This document shows, in pieces, positions 23,101 through 41,015 of a stretch of DNA of 64,000 nucleotides. Position 1 is the stretch's first letter, and each line of letters opens with the position of its first letter. Both the position numbers and the translations under genes were made by a program. The notes under the pieces were generated by a model. It was given only the letters and a program-made list of their open reading frames with translations. It made no database searches and had not been told where the DNA came from. The stretch is from contig NC_037593.1 in the NCBI RefSeq assembly GCF_003073045.1, forward strand, positions 12,966,735 to 13,030,734, read 5' to 3'. The stretch comes from Pomacea canaliculata (Eukaryota; Mollusca; Gastropoda; Architaenioglossa; Ampullariidae).

Positions 23101-23667
23101 AAAAAATGAAAAAAGCGAGAGAAAGAGAGAAGGAGAGAGAAAAAGGACCATGCGAGTCTACATCTATGTGTGCGGCTGTCAGTTTGTATGTTTGCGTGTT
23201 TGTCCTTGTCTGGAGCTGTCTCCTTGCGTCTCTGTTTCAATGTGCGCGCGCGTGTGTGTGTGTGTGTGCGCGACTATGTAGTAAATGAAGGAAAGATTGA
23301 ATAGATGTAGAGTAAAAATCATTAATATTTTTTATACCATCTTAATTTAATTTATAACTTATACACTATTTATTTTATTGAAACGACACACATTTATATA
23401 ACATAAATATAATTTATTTTTCATCACACAGGACTAACTAGTAACGACATCAGTCTTTGGTTGGGAGGATTCGACCTCGGGACATCCTATCATCGGAGTG
23501 ACGCACGTCCTCGGTCGTCTGGATGGGATTTACTTCAGCCGGGTTATTGGAACAGACATAAAGAATGTCTCTTACTACACCTGTCTCCCCAAACCTTTGC
23601 CCTTTACCAGCCTCACCGCTACAGATGCTCTGGCTCCTACAATTATGTTTGTCAGTACGATTTGTAG
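20129..23667 (+). CDS. gene C: Ig-Ig-coiled coil-C-type lectin protein (CREP-like), apparent frameshift
   Basis: Exons: 20129-20165, 20430-20614, 20701-20833, 21046-21167, 21314-22530, 22766-22945, 23432-23667. Signal peptide, Ig1 and Ig2 are almost the same as gene B up to about 21,495; the coiled coil after that point is different (roughly 220-565). The head is a C-type lectin-like domain: GQCPTKNGFVFYRGACLK opens it, then SLCARDDAHL, WLGGFDLG and the closing YRCSGSYNYVCQYDL. The usual calcium/sugar motifs (EPN or QPD, and WND) are not present, so calcium-dependent sugar binding is doubtful. Near 22,436 the coil frame shifts and would end after about 17 residues at 22,489; the next frame resumes a good coil (LEKKLSAIDEDN) and runs to a donor at 22,531. 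It is either a sequence error or a truncated Ig-coil product. Intron 1 is about 1 kb shorter than in B. Confidence 0.75.
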
Positions 23668-26569
23668 AAGAAACTCACGTAAACAGTCACGTAGCTGCGG
23701 ACGGTCCTGTCTGACCACGTAGAAGTCTGTGCAAAATGTTGCATCGTCCTAAATAACATTCAGACAGCGAGTAAAGTCAATCACGGGGCAAGGTGTGTGT
23801 GAAACAGAAAGAAAATCCAGTAACTGAACTCCCCAGTCTCAACATCATTGTGTATAGTCTCTAAGCATTCAAACATCCATTTTGTTGTCGTCTCTCCCTA
23901 TTTCTACAAATTTGGATACATATTCTGCTTCAGTTCTCGAGATACACGCCTACAAAAATTACCACGCAGAGAAGGATGTCACCCTGTTGTAACAGGTAGT
24001 AATCAATCGGAGAGAACTAACTAGTAGCAATCAATCGGAGAGAAGAGACAAATAATTAGTCCAGTCATGGCTTTCACATCATGAGTTCAGGGATATTTGT
24101 ATACCTCTAACTAGGGTATGGAGGAAAGTTATTCCTCAAAGCTTTAAAAAATAGAAGCTCGTTTTAATCTTAATCGGTGTATTTTAAAAAACTTATAAGC
24201 CCCATTGTGGACGAGGTGCAACATGGTGTCCTATTGACTTGAAGGCGCTTCTAAGAACCCAGGAAATATGTATTCTGTTCTTCGAGCGATATAAGAAAAT
24301 TTACCTACATAGAATTATAAAAAAAAAATTGTAAACACACCGACAACTGATGCTGTAAAATTGAACTGAGGATAAATGATGATTGATCATCTCTTTGAAA
24401 GACAAGAGATCGTTTGAATCTTGGAACAAAGTATATTTTCTGTGTCTTTTCTCAGCATTCAGGCTGCAACTTGCATTAAAATGATCATTACATTTTACTT
24501 TGATACTATCCAATACATAAACTTTTGTTACATTTGATATAAGAATGGTATATCACTGCATGCATTTGCTTTGAGATAGTGTGTGTACAGTCTGGTACAA
24601 ATAAACACATTTGATACCAGTTGCTATGTAACTCATTGAGATGCATTAAATAAAAATGAAACGTGTGCTCGTGCCACGTGTCCATGAGTGTGAATCTTTT
24701 CCACGAGTTTCCATCGTTTGTAGAAGTAACGGCTTTGAGTTTATTATCATGACAAGTTCATGGGGTTAGGGCCACGTCCTTTTAACACAAAAATATACTT
24801 TTACAGTTATCTCCTAACGCACTTTGACTGTCACATAAACAACACTTAATCTCGGTTCTCTGCCATTCCCAGGCGTGTCCTCGAAGAAAAAAAAAATAAT
24901 CCACGAATACATCAACGGTCAGAGCAGTGTGCCTGGTTCGTCCTAAGTAGTCCACACCACTTCCACTTCTTGGTCTACAATAACTCCTGGTAGCCGTGAA
25001 AAAAGAACGAAAATAATGCTGTCAACATTAACCGGGGTTGAAGATAAGACTCGAGCTTCTTGACCTCTCACGGTATCTGATGGAGGAGAGATATGTCGGC
25101 ATGAGCTGCAGGGTTTGCGGTTAAAAGCAGCTGGGTGGGACTATTTCGTATCATCACATGATCTCGGTGTTAGCAGCCCCACATCACCAGACGCAGTCGT
25201 GTAGAGGTGCGGCAAGGATGGCCTTGAAGGTCTCACAAAATGTAAAGCATGCAACAAGAAAATATAGTCTACAACACCACAAAAATATACTACATCATAC
25301 TAAAATAAATAATAATGATGATTGGAAAGACAGAAAACTTGACTGTCTTGTTCTTTCCTCTGGATCCTGTTCCAGAAAAGGAAATTCTCCATGAGAGTTG
25401 TGGCAAAGTATGTTTGCTCCACACATGACACAGTCCGCAAAAGAGCAAGAAAAAACCGTACATGTAAACATCTGTATCTTGTAATCTCTAAAGAATAAAG
25501 AGCTTAATGTTTGTGCTTTAAAAAAATAATCAAAGTGGCGTAGCAGGGAGACAGGCACAGATGTCGGCACGAAGGATGGTAAGGAGAAGGATGGAGGCAA
25601 GAAGGAAAACGGACGAGAGAGCAGAGGGAGAGGGGGCGACAAGAGGAGGTAGATTTATTACAGTGGGTGTTGGTGGGGATGGAACCGATAGCCTCAGGGT
25701 CTAATCTCTAATCTGTTGCAGGGTCTTTCTGGCAGCGCCACACGCACACAGCGGAGAAACTGGACGGACGCTTGAGAGAAACATTTTCCTGCGAATGATG
25801 TCGCCACCGTGGTTGTCAGGACTAGACAGTGAGTTGGTTATTGATATTAGTGCGCATGTTTGTGAAAAGAGAGAGCATGTCTTTGTGTCAACCGTTTTTT
25901 AAAATATTTTATGAATGTATTTTATCCTTTGCTTTATACTCTCTCTTGTGTACTCGCTAGTTGATAAATATATATCACAAACGGCTAATGTTTCAGCTTC
26001 CCTCCCAAGTCTGTATAAATGGATGTTCCTGCAGAGACCTTGTTTGGGGCTTAAGGCTGGTACAACGAGAAGACTAAATTTAACACTGTATATTATTTAT
26101 AAATATAGAAGGTCTTACGCCTCATACAATTTCTCGTGGAGGAGGAGTGGAGTTGATTATCTTTCTGCTAGGACTTGCGCCCTCATGACCTTTTACATTA
26201 GCACCAACCATTGATATTACTGACATGTTGTTACCTGCCTGCCGTAATTTTTACAACTTAGCTTTCTACCAAATTATTTTCTATTTATGTTTTTACCAAG
26301 CCTTCAGTAGCAAACCTATGCGTTACCGCATTATTTGTTTTTTTGCTTCTGTGTTACAAAATGGTCACGTGACAACCATGTCTGCCCATGTTCAAGTATT
26401 ACAAGAACTAGTCCCAATCAAACTGAACGTATTAATGTTTAAATGTATCTATGCAGACTAGTTACGATTTATTCTAATAAATTGTTCATTTCTGCGTGTC
26501 GTAAAACTGACAGTACATGTTCGAGTTACATAATGAGTTGTATTCAATGTATCTGCTTCAGGATTCTCA
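23668..26569. other. intergenic between genes C and D
   Basis: No coding region is seen. The first 950 bases probably include the gene C 3' UTR, with AATAAA at 24,600-24,605. A purine-rich run occurs at about 25,550-25,650. A non-coding first exon of gene D could lie here, but I cannot identify one. Confidence 0.45.
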
Positions 26570-31687
<5,118 letters not shown>

Positions 31688-34600
31688 AGGCTGCGTCATC
31701 AACCAGGGTGACATCACACTTGATATCAGCTGCCAAAGACGTTACCAAGACAAGATATTGCAGGACTGTGGCAAACACACGAACAAGGAAACAAGAACAG
31801 CAACTGAGCACAACGCAATTACAAGTGTTACCTCCCTTACTTTATCTCCTTGACAGTGTACAGCTTTAAACCAGAATTGCTCGCGCGCTCCTAGTGACAT
31901 TCATCCACATAACTATGTAATCACATTTGAAACTTGCTAACGTTACCAATACAAAAAAAAAAAAAAAAAAACGAAAAGATGTCAAGTTGATGCTAAAGAT
32001 GAAAGCGCAGCTCATGCACTCGATTTCAATGATCCAGACAAAACTGTTTTGGAAAGAAGTGAACGAATATTTGATAACTCTCTAGTTTTGCTGTAGTTAA
32101 CATTTCTGACCACAAAAAACCCAACAAATTCTAATTGTCAGTTTTTGCCTTCATGTTTGGTTACTGATTTTGTTCTTACAGCAATTAATCTTCCAAAGTA
32201 AATTCATATTAAAGAATGCACTGTGTAAATCTCCATTTTCAAGTTTTGCAATGCCTGAAAAAAAAAAAATAATAAAAATAACAGTTACACCGACAAGAGA
32301 TCTTATGGATCACCACAAGGACTGTGATAAATCAATGTTATTAAAATGCCAGTTATATAGGTGAGTGAGCATCTGAATGAGTGAGAGAAAAAAGTACAAA
32401 GAATAACAAAAAGAACAAATAATGAGAGGATGGCATTAAAAGTCCATAATTTACTAAGAAAGTACATTGGTCTAAACAAACTTAATAATAAGTCTAAGCA
32501 ATTCTTAAATAACAAATTGTAAAGAAACCTTGATTACTGCTACCAGTGTTTCATCAGTTGAATGTTTGGACAGATGTTACACTTTTGAATACAATTTACA
32601 TTGACCCCTGACTTTGTACATCTCCATTCTAAATGTTAAAAATGAGAAAGGCCATTCTATATCCTTCTCAGTTTTCTGTCCTAGCCCAGCCCCAGTTGTA
32701 AATCTCAAAAACAGCATGGTTCACAACTTTATGAACCATTCACAGCCACTCATAAATACCTTTCTATAATACGAGGAGGCACCAAACACCATACTATTAC
32801 CACAATACCATTTGGTTTATTACAAGTCCACAACCCTGCCTGATGTTTGAAGGTATGTGCACTTGTGTACAGGCTAAAGCTACTTGAAACTACATAAAAC
32901 AAAATTTTCTTGTCTCCCACATAAGTCATGATAGTGAAATTTGCTTCAGCAACCTTACACCTGTATTCTCCATCTTCTTTGCCAATCTCTCTGTCTCTCT
33001 TGCACTCTCTCACACACCTGAAAATATAACTACCAATGTTTATGCATGTAGTTACAGACACCAATCACCAAAGAGGTATGCTTTTCAGAAACCATGTGAG
33101 AAAACTGCTGACCCAGGAACTACAGTGACTTTCTGACTATTAATAACATACTGTCTAAAGCAAAACTGTGACAAGAAATGAAAATGTAATATACTCAGTG
33201 CATCGCTTTGAAAATCATGGTTTGAAGAGCAAAATATAATACAACAAAGGCTTCAAAGTGCCAGATCAAAGCAGCATATTGCATAACAAAGGTCACAGGA
33301 ATGTGCAGTACACTTGCATAGATGTTATTTTTCATCATTCTGATTGTTCTATAAAATGGTTTTATAATCATTTTGGCGTCAAGAGATCATATATTCATTA
33401 ACCTGTTATGCAATAAGATAAAGATGTAAGGATATGAAAACTTGTATCTGAAATCATGACCAAAAAAACAAAGCTGAAGTGAGTGCCAACCAAAAAAATA
33501 ATAATCAGGATACTTACAACAAAAGATACAAAATTTTAAATTAGGTTATGTGTTGGGCACACCTCATACATAGCTTCTTTCTTTCTAGGTACAGCAAACA
33601 GTGCAAAGAAATATCAATAAAAGTTGACATCCGAACTCATACCTTCTCCACAGCATCCATCCATTTAAACATGTTAAAGATACACTGGTGCAGAAAAGCA
33701 ATAAATATACCTTTTTTACAATTTGTCATCATATATTTATGAGCTTATTGAATAAATATCATGGTCCATGTGCCCTTGTATTATAAAGACCCTCAACAAA
33801 ATTAAATATCTTAAAAATAGAAACAGCTCTGAAATATGCTTTACAATTCACATAAAGCATCATAACCTGTTTTAAAAGGCAATGTGCAATCAAAATTGTC
33901 AGTGAATATACCAGACTAATGGGCAAGAAGATGATGAAACACCCAGTTTATAAGCAACAAGGAGCACAAGCATCAAAACAAATTAAGCTCATATATGGTA
34001 AAAAGAATCCTAAAGTGATGGTGTTATAATCTCAGAATTGGGAATTAGTATCATGTTTACAATCCATTTTTTTGGGGGGAAAAAGCACTCGGTTTATGGC
34101 GCAGCTGTGAAGTAAGGCACATCGTGACACTGCAACTGTTCTATAATTCATTCTCACAAGCCACAAGTACTCTTAAAGAATTGTTTGATCAGTCTTTTTT
34201 CCCCCAGATAGCAACATACAGTTGACTAGGAATCCCAAGAGCATCATCCCTTTGTAGGTCATTATGATCCAGTATGGTGAGGTTTGAAACATTCAGTAGC
34301 ATCATGCAATTCCAGAACTCCTGAATCTAGAAACTTTTAACCCCAGCCCTCAAGTGAGAGCTCTGCCCACAAATACTCTCCCCTTTCCTTGCATTCCACT
34401 CATCACAAGAAGCACACTTGAGGCATTGCACATAACAAGAGCAAGGGTGATATGAGTGAATTTTTTAAATACATAATTTCTGTTTTATCATATTGTGAGC
34501 AGGCTCAACCACAGGTCTAAATTTTCAACTTTTCTTTTAACTCAATGGCAGTGGACTGGCTTGCTATCATACTACAGTTGACAAACTAGGCAAATTTGTC

Positions 34601-35845
34601 AAGAGTTTTTGGAAATTTTTTCATCCCCTAACCAGAAGTACAGGGTAAGTAGCTGCTGCAAATATAAAGCTCATTTCAAGTTACTTCCCTTAGTTTAAAT
34701 TTACTGACTGGATTTCCAACTTCAATTGTACTTTCTGTGGTGAAATGAGCAAAACATATTCGTGCAGAGTGCTATTAAATTTGTTTCCTTAAAGTGGAAA
34801 ATAACTACATATCTTGAGATTTCTTCATTACTGATCTTCTTAAATCACCTTCAGATCAGTAGATTTATTTTTTTACTACATACCAAGTTTTTACTGTGAC
34901 CCTACTTCAAAACTGTTTCAGATTATGTGATCTATAAAAAAAGTGCTATTTTCTAGAGGCAGAATTTTCCTCCTAGATTAATTTCTATTTTATTAGTTTG
35001 TGGCATAATTTTATATTGTAAATTAACCAAAAATTTGGCAGCCTGTAGAAGACATTTTGCCTGAGAGGAAGATTAATGCTCTGAGTTATAAATCTTCAGC
35101 TTGGGCAGTTTATCAATGTATCTTTATAGCACGCTCAGCATTAAGGTTGTTGCCTTGTTTCAAATTAAAGGATCTTTCATTTAAAAAGAATAAATCATGG
35201 TTTTGCCCTTGTTATATGGAATGCCTTGATTGCAAATTGCAGGATTGAGTAAAATTAACATATGCACCTCTTGTTTAATCATCTATAAACCAGACACTTT
35301 ATACCATACTGCTGCATAAAAGATGGCAATGTGATATACACACCGGAAATTATGAATAGCCCAGAAATTTGTAATACTGCAACAGCAGATTTGAAAATAT
35401 GAAGGAATTACCACACACATAGTATGAGACAGACTGTACAGTTCCAATATTTCTGCTTTTTCAAAAGCAAAAATGTGTATCACCTATGGCATCAGTCAAA
35501 ACGATACTGGTAAACTGATCATGTCAATTCAGAATTTTCAAACAACTGTAAATGTTACATTAACATGAAGAGTTATGTACATTTTTATTAGATCTGTGTT
35601 CATGACTGATTTCATGCATATTTGCCTCAATGCCTATATGCATGGTTGTCTCAAAGTCAGTTTGTGTGTGTGTATGCGTGACTGTTGGTGCCTGCATTTG
35701 TTTTTTTATCTTAGAATCTTAACAGTTTGTAGTGACACTTTCATGAACACTGTACAAAAACTCTTTGCATGCCTAAAACGACCTCAGTGTCCTCTGATTT
35801 AAAAGAGATATCCTCTCAGTGGGCATGGGAGAAAGAGGTGTAGGT
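31688..35845. other. no coding region; likely 3' UTRs of gene D (+) and ABHD13 (-)
   Basis: An AT-rich stretch without protein-like frames. The left few hundred bases follow the gene D stop and end near a run of A (31,952-31,970). Most of the rest lies downstream of ABHD13 on the minus strand and may be its long 3' UTR. The two genes are convergent here. Confidence 0.5.
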
Positions 35846-38800
35846 TCAGACAGCCATGAGGGTATCCAAATTAACCGAGGTTTGCACAGCATGCGAGCGT
35901 ACGGCTACGCTGGCAAGGGGAGATCTGAAGTCTTCTTGATTTAGAACCTGCACAAAGAAGATTGTTTTGGATTTTGTTCATTGTCCAACACTTTGAAATC
36001 TTGCTTTACCAAACCATCAAAATATCATGTCATCACCATCAACATTGAAAAGAAAAAGACAACTGGCAACATTATTTGTGTCAAAAGAAGCCAAACTTGC
36101 ATTAAACACTGCTATTTGAAAGTAAAAATGTGTAACTATTACATCGATAACAAAAATCATCATTATTTTTACTGCATTATTCTTTTTATGTTTAATGTTC
36201 TTCCTCTAAGAGTAAAAGCTATTAAAAAATTTAAAAACATAGGTGACTATATTAACAATGCACACTTAAAACAAGAACATTATCTCTTCTCAAATTTGTC
36301 TTTTCTATTTTCCTTACATTTATCGCCTTTCTCACAGTTGCACAGTTGCATACTTTACACCTCTTTGCTCCTCCTTATGTGGTATATACAGTTATCTTCT
36401 CTCTTGCTCCACCTCCACCCATAAACACAGATACATACATGGAGGCATACATTCATGCACAGACACGTACTCCTTTAGAGGTTTTCCTTTTTTTTTAAAT
36501 TCTATTTTTCACTCTGCCATTCATGCTGCATGTTTACCTGATCCATAAAGCTGTAAATAGCTTCATAGTATCCTGGACACATCCAAGTTTCATTGTGTGT
36601 ACCATCAGGAAAGGTTTCTATTCTCTTTTTTTCGCTTCCTGAGCTCTGAAAACAGACCTGGGATGACTAAACTTTAATGTTTCTACGCATAAAAAAAAGC
36701 ATTCAACCCCCAGAAAAAAAACCTGTAATCTTTATACGGGGTACTTTTTCAGTCGAATGAAATAAATATTATTTGTGGATTAACCACAATTCCTGTTACT
36801 GTGATGTTTTCCTGTGATCATACAAGAAACCCTTTAATAGGTCTGCCGAAAGCAACACAGAAATAAATATGACTTAACAGGTAACTTATAGTCACACATT
36901 TCTAGCATTGTTCCTTAAGGCATTGTATCAGGTGTTTAGTACAAGTAGTTTCCATCTACTTTACCTACGAAAGAACTCCTCACCCCTACCATGTATGTGT
37001 ATTATTATATGTCCTCGCTAGCTTAATCTTTCCTAGACAAATTTCTACAATAGCAAATTAAGCATTTACTCACAGAATAAAGAGTCTGCATCATCTTTGG
37101 AGGCACAAGTTCATCTTTCAGACCACATATAAAGAGTGTGGCCTGGTGCATTTTAGGTATTCTCTTTTGTGTTGGAAACTGTAACCAAAAAGAAGAAATT
37201 CCAGGACTATGATCGCTAACCCCAGCCAACACATTCCATCAACACTTAGAAAGATATGAGTTTCCCAATTGTACATTACTAAAATTGTACCTAAAGGCAT
37301 ACTATCAAATAGCTTATAAAATGTCAAATAGTAGGTCATATGACTCAAAATCTTTTTTGAAAGTTACGTCCATTTTTCATATTCCTGTTGTTATTTTGCT
37401 AGCATCAGATACGGGTTAACTGTGCTGTTTAAATTCTCACCATTATTGTGGAAGCCATAGTGATACACATTAATAATTTCTTTACTGCAAAAGATGGATG
37501 TTAACCCTAACGGATATTTATGTGACCTATATGATAATGTAAATAATATGACGCATTCATTAGTCATTCAAAATACATGATGCTACTTAACTCTATGTGT
37601 GGAAATAAAATAATTACTTGAACTCTGTGCGAGCACGCGTGTGTGTGAGTGTGGATGAGGAAGCATTTGCTGCATTTACATACAAGCGAATACTTGTCTG
37701 CATCAAGGTGATCTGATGTGTGGAAATGTTGATTCCAATAAAGTCTTTTAGTATAATACATTTCTAAATATTTTAAACTGAAAATTGCATAGGTCCTCAC
37801 AAGTATCAATTCTCTTCAAATATGCTACTGATCACACTCAATTCCCAATCAACATTTCCATACCAAATTTTTGTAGCACCACCAAGGTATATAGGCAAAG
37901 AAGCCAAAACGGAAAATCTGCTCTCCCATGCTAGGAATGGAGATAAAAGTATTCTCAAGTATCACAGCCTTCACATGCTGAGCATAGAATGGACACGTTG
38001 CCAGGTACACAGCCACAGCTCCACCAAGCGATCGTCCGAAGACAAAAATCTGCTGCTTGTTAAGGTCGCTTCTCTGTAAAAGGAAGTCCATGCTAGCCTC
38101 TGCATCTAAGTAAAGGCCTGGAGAGGTTGGAAAGAAACTACATACACATCTTACTGCCACACAAGAACATGATAAAACATGAAGCATGAATGTCCTTTGA
38201 ATAAAAACAACTGCTAGCTGTACTAAAAATAAATTTCTTTAAACACTTCACTTTTCTAAAAGAGAAATAACTGGGTTTATTATATTTTTGTTTCTGGACA
38301 ATTAAGAGTTCTATCTTTATAATCTTGTGTACTTATGCCTTAAGAACTCAGTCTACAGGTCAAAAAATAAAGTCTGTGTGCAATGAACTTAAGCTAATGG
38401 ACTCGCTCACTCAGGTTAATAGTCTCACCCTGTTCTGAAGGGCTGCCTTCACTTCGGCCATAACCTCTATACTCCACCAACAACACATTGAACCCACAAG
38501 CTGTATACAATCCTAACACGTTATGCAGTCTGAAAAAAGCAAAAAACAAAAGCATTATTATAAATAAAAACAATTGCACAACCTTTCACCCAGCAAGAGC
38601 TAAATAGAGTGACACATGATTAATCTTGTAATTTTTTAAAAGCAAAATTAAATACAGCAATCCCTCACCACTTTGCGCCTCACCTTTCGCAGCTTTGCTA
38701 TTTTGCGGGTTTTTATAAGAAATTAATGGGAATAATGATTCGCGAATCTACACTTTTTTGCGGATTTTCTGCAAAATTTTTATCAGTGGAAAATATATAT

Positions 38801-40682
38801 ATTTTATGAATTTTTAGATGAAAAAAATCACAAAGAGTATAAAAAATATTACTAATATTAATATTATAAATAATAAAATTAATATGAATTACAGTAAACA
38901 GTGCATGTATTTACTCTGAAACAAGAACCAGCATCGCTTGCCTGAGATGCTACGTGCCTACTCACAATTGTAAGCAAACGACTGGTTGGTTGCTAGAGAA
39001 GCGACCAACCAGAGAGTGCTGCGTTATATCCTAGCCCCCAATTGGATCAGTACAGCGGCGCCTTGTGTACTTTTTCGTCTTTCATTCTATTACAGGTACT
39101 GTACTGTATTACTCTACAGTACATATTATGTGTTTGTTCTTTTATTTACTGTAAGGGTACAATACATGTGCAGAACAGTGTGGGAATGGTTATGAAGAAA
39201 ATGGGAAAAGGTTTATGTAGCATAAAAGTTTTGGGAAGGGTTTATAAAGCCTTAATATAGTGTATAAATACATAAATATATATACCATTTCTATTTCGCG
39301 GATTTTCGGTTATTGCGGGTGGTTCTGGAACGCATCTCCCATGATAAACGAGGGATTACTGTACAGTGAACTGAACACATCCCTGGTTCTTACTGTTATC
39401 TAAGTTTGGAAACAGTTACAAATCTAATTACCCCTTCAGGTTAAATCTTAGTCACATTCAAGAATGGGAAATTAGCAAAATGGCTGTTCCAATTAAATAA
39501 TTGTAAAATGTCCCAAATAAGCCCTCTCTCACACACATTGGTCTCTTTCTCACTTGCTTATACTTACCTATGTCCTACATTGCCAGCATTTCCATGAAAG
39601 TAGAGCAAAGTAGGCCGTCCAGGCTGAGGCTGTTTTACTAAAATGATGTTGATCTTCACCCTGTCTTTTGTTAAGATTGAATGATTTTCAAAAGGGAGAT
39701 GAAAGGCACTTGGGAGAATGACATACATGCGTGACTCTGGAGGCACATCAGGGTGATACAGTAGCATATCTTGTGCATTGTACATCAGACCTGCTCAGCA
39801 TCAAATGGGTGAAGAACGATATTGATTAAAAAGAAACATTCTCAGAGCCTGTATAAAGTGTACTCCTCACCTCCATCCTCCTGCCATATGGATTTTAAAC
39901 ATTAAAATTAGCATTGCCTAATCATCATACTAAAAGCAGTAATTTAAACACAAACTGCTTTAACATAATGATGCATATTCTTAATAACAATGACTATTAA
40001 TTATTTAGAGGCACTGATTTATGCCTGTTGACCTATTAAAATAACCATACAATGGCATACGTTGACTTGTTTAGCTAACCTATGACTTTATACACCCCCC
40101 CCCCCATTCACTCCACATTCAATTTGTTCTTTTTATTTGTACTTCTCATTCTTTTTCGGGTAACTCTTATAAAGATCTAAATGTCATTTATTCTAGGTTA
40201 CGATTTAAATGAAATGCATGATTAATATTTCTTCATAAAACAAAGCTGTATAATTTGTTGAAGAATCCACTGTGTGAACTGACTGACAGCTTGGTGAAGC
40301 TACAAATGCCTGCCTGATGTAACACTATTGTTATCCTCGGGATACTGGATACTATGGTTACTATCACTGCTATTTTCGTATAATAATTCCCTGCGGTACG
40401 ACTAGCGCTGATATTGTCACCGAAGAAAATTTAATTTAAAAGCTACTCACCGAGGACTCCAAGAACAAGTAGTAGGAAAGCCAGAATTCCTCCGTGGACG
40501 CAAAATACCAAGACAATAACTAAAAGACCCGTCGTACACAATCTCCAAAATCGCACCACAACTTTCAGAACGATTCGGCTGACAAGTTCTATAGTCGCAA
40601 ACCCTTTCCCAACGAAATTTCTTCTAGGCGGCATTTTCTGATCTTTTTCACCACTTTCCAAGTCTTTTTCAACCTCTAACAT
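35846..40682 (-). CDS. ABHD13: alpha/beta hydrolase domain-containing protein 13
   Basis: Minus-strand exons: 40682-40451, 39790-39568, 38529-38429, 38117-37864, 37178-37074, 36645-36538, 35947-35846; phases fit and give 374 aa. After a charged N-terminus comes one hydrophobic membrane segment (LLVIVLVFCVHGGILAFLLL), then the hydrolase: QDMLLYHPDVPPESR, the oxyanion/HGN motif YFHGNAGNVGHR, VEYRGYGRSEG, the nucleophile elbow FGRSLGGA (Ser), GLKDELVPP (Asp) and FPDGTHNETW (His). All three catalytic residues are present. A type II membrane serine hydrolase of unknown substrate is expected from the family. The last exon was chosen over read-through to a stop at 36,502 because 35,846-35,947 has a good acceptor, fits phase and is GC-richer than its surroundings. 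Met17 (MPPRR) is an alternative start. It is divergent with SMNDC1. Confidence 0.92.
38655..39361. mobile_element. Tigger/pogo-like MITE in ABHD13 intron 2
   Basis: The ends are inverted: left CAGCAATCCCTCACCA, right (reverse complement) CAGTAATCCCTCGTTTATC, each flanked by TA (38,653-38,654 and 39,362-39,363), the target of Tc1/mariner-pogo elements. The AATCCCTCG end is typical of Tigger families. No transposase frame is present, so it is a non-autonomous or internally deleted copy. Confidence 0.75.
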
Positions 40683-40891
40683 TTTTTAATAACAAATGTA
40701 ATCTCTGTCATGCTTTTTTTCATGAAAGGCACGCTTTTAACACTAATAGCTTTTCCTGCCTTGTAAATTGTTTTCAGGTGCTAGGAGGTCGCCATATCCG
40801 CTTGAAGAGTTCCCGTAGCACCTGCATGCATATTCATGTCTCACAATGTCGACGCCGCCCTGTAATCGAAAGCAGCGAGACGGAGCAAAGG

Positions 40892-40899
40892 CCGGAAGT
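40892..40899 (+). promoter_or_regulatory. ETS/GABP-like site
   Basis: CCGGAAGT matches the ETS-family core in the divergent promoter. Confidence 0.5.
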
Positions 40900-40905
40900 A
40901 GCCTG

Positions 40906-40917
40906 TGCGCATGCGCA
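40906..40917. promoter_or_regulatory. NRF1 site (perfect palindrome)
   Basis: TGCGCATGCGCA is an exact palindromic NRF1 consensus and lies 7 bp from the ETS-like site, a pairing common in metazoan housekeeping promoters. Confidence 0.6.
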
Positions 40918-41015
40918 ATAGTATCCGGAAACCGAGATCGCTGAACAGGTTTAGTGACAACGTTCAGTTCAAAAAAATATTCATTTCAGAATATTTGATT
41001 TGTTATATAGACGTT

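Larger units (their letters stand above)
40683..41015. promoter_or_regulatory. bidirectional promoter of ABHD13 and SMNDC1
   Basis: Only 333 bp separate the two start codons, which point away from each other. The interval is GC-richer than the surrounding DNA, has no TATA box that I can see, and holds the two factor sites listed next. This is the typical form of a shared housekeeping promoter; the transcription starts are inferred. Confidence 0.65.

Noticed and set aside
31952-31970. A-run after gene D as the tail of a retrocopy
   Set aside because: No cDNA-like sequence or target duplication is seen before it; an ordinary A-tract near the 3' UTR end is simpler.
36502-36537. Alternative ABHD13 C-terminus by reading through to a stop at 36,502
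   Set aside because: It is possible, but a good GTAAAC donor and a coding-like, in-phase final exon at 35,846-35,947 favour splicing.
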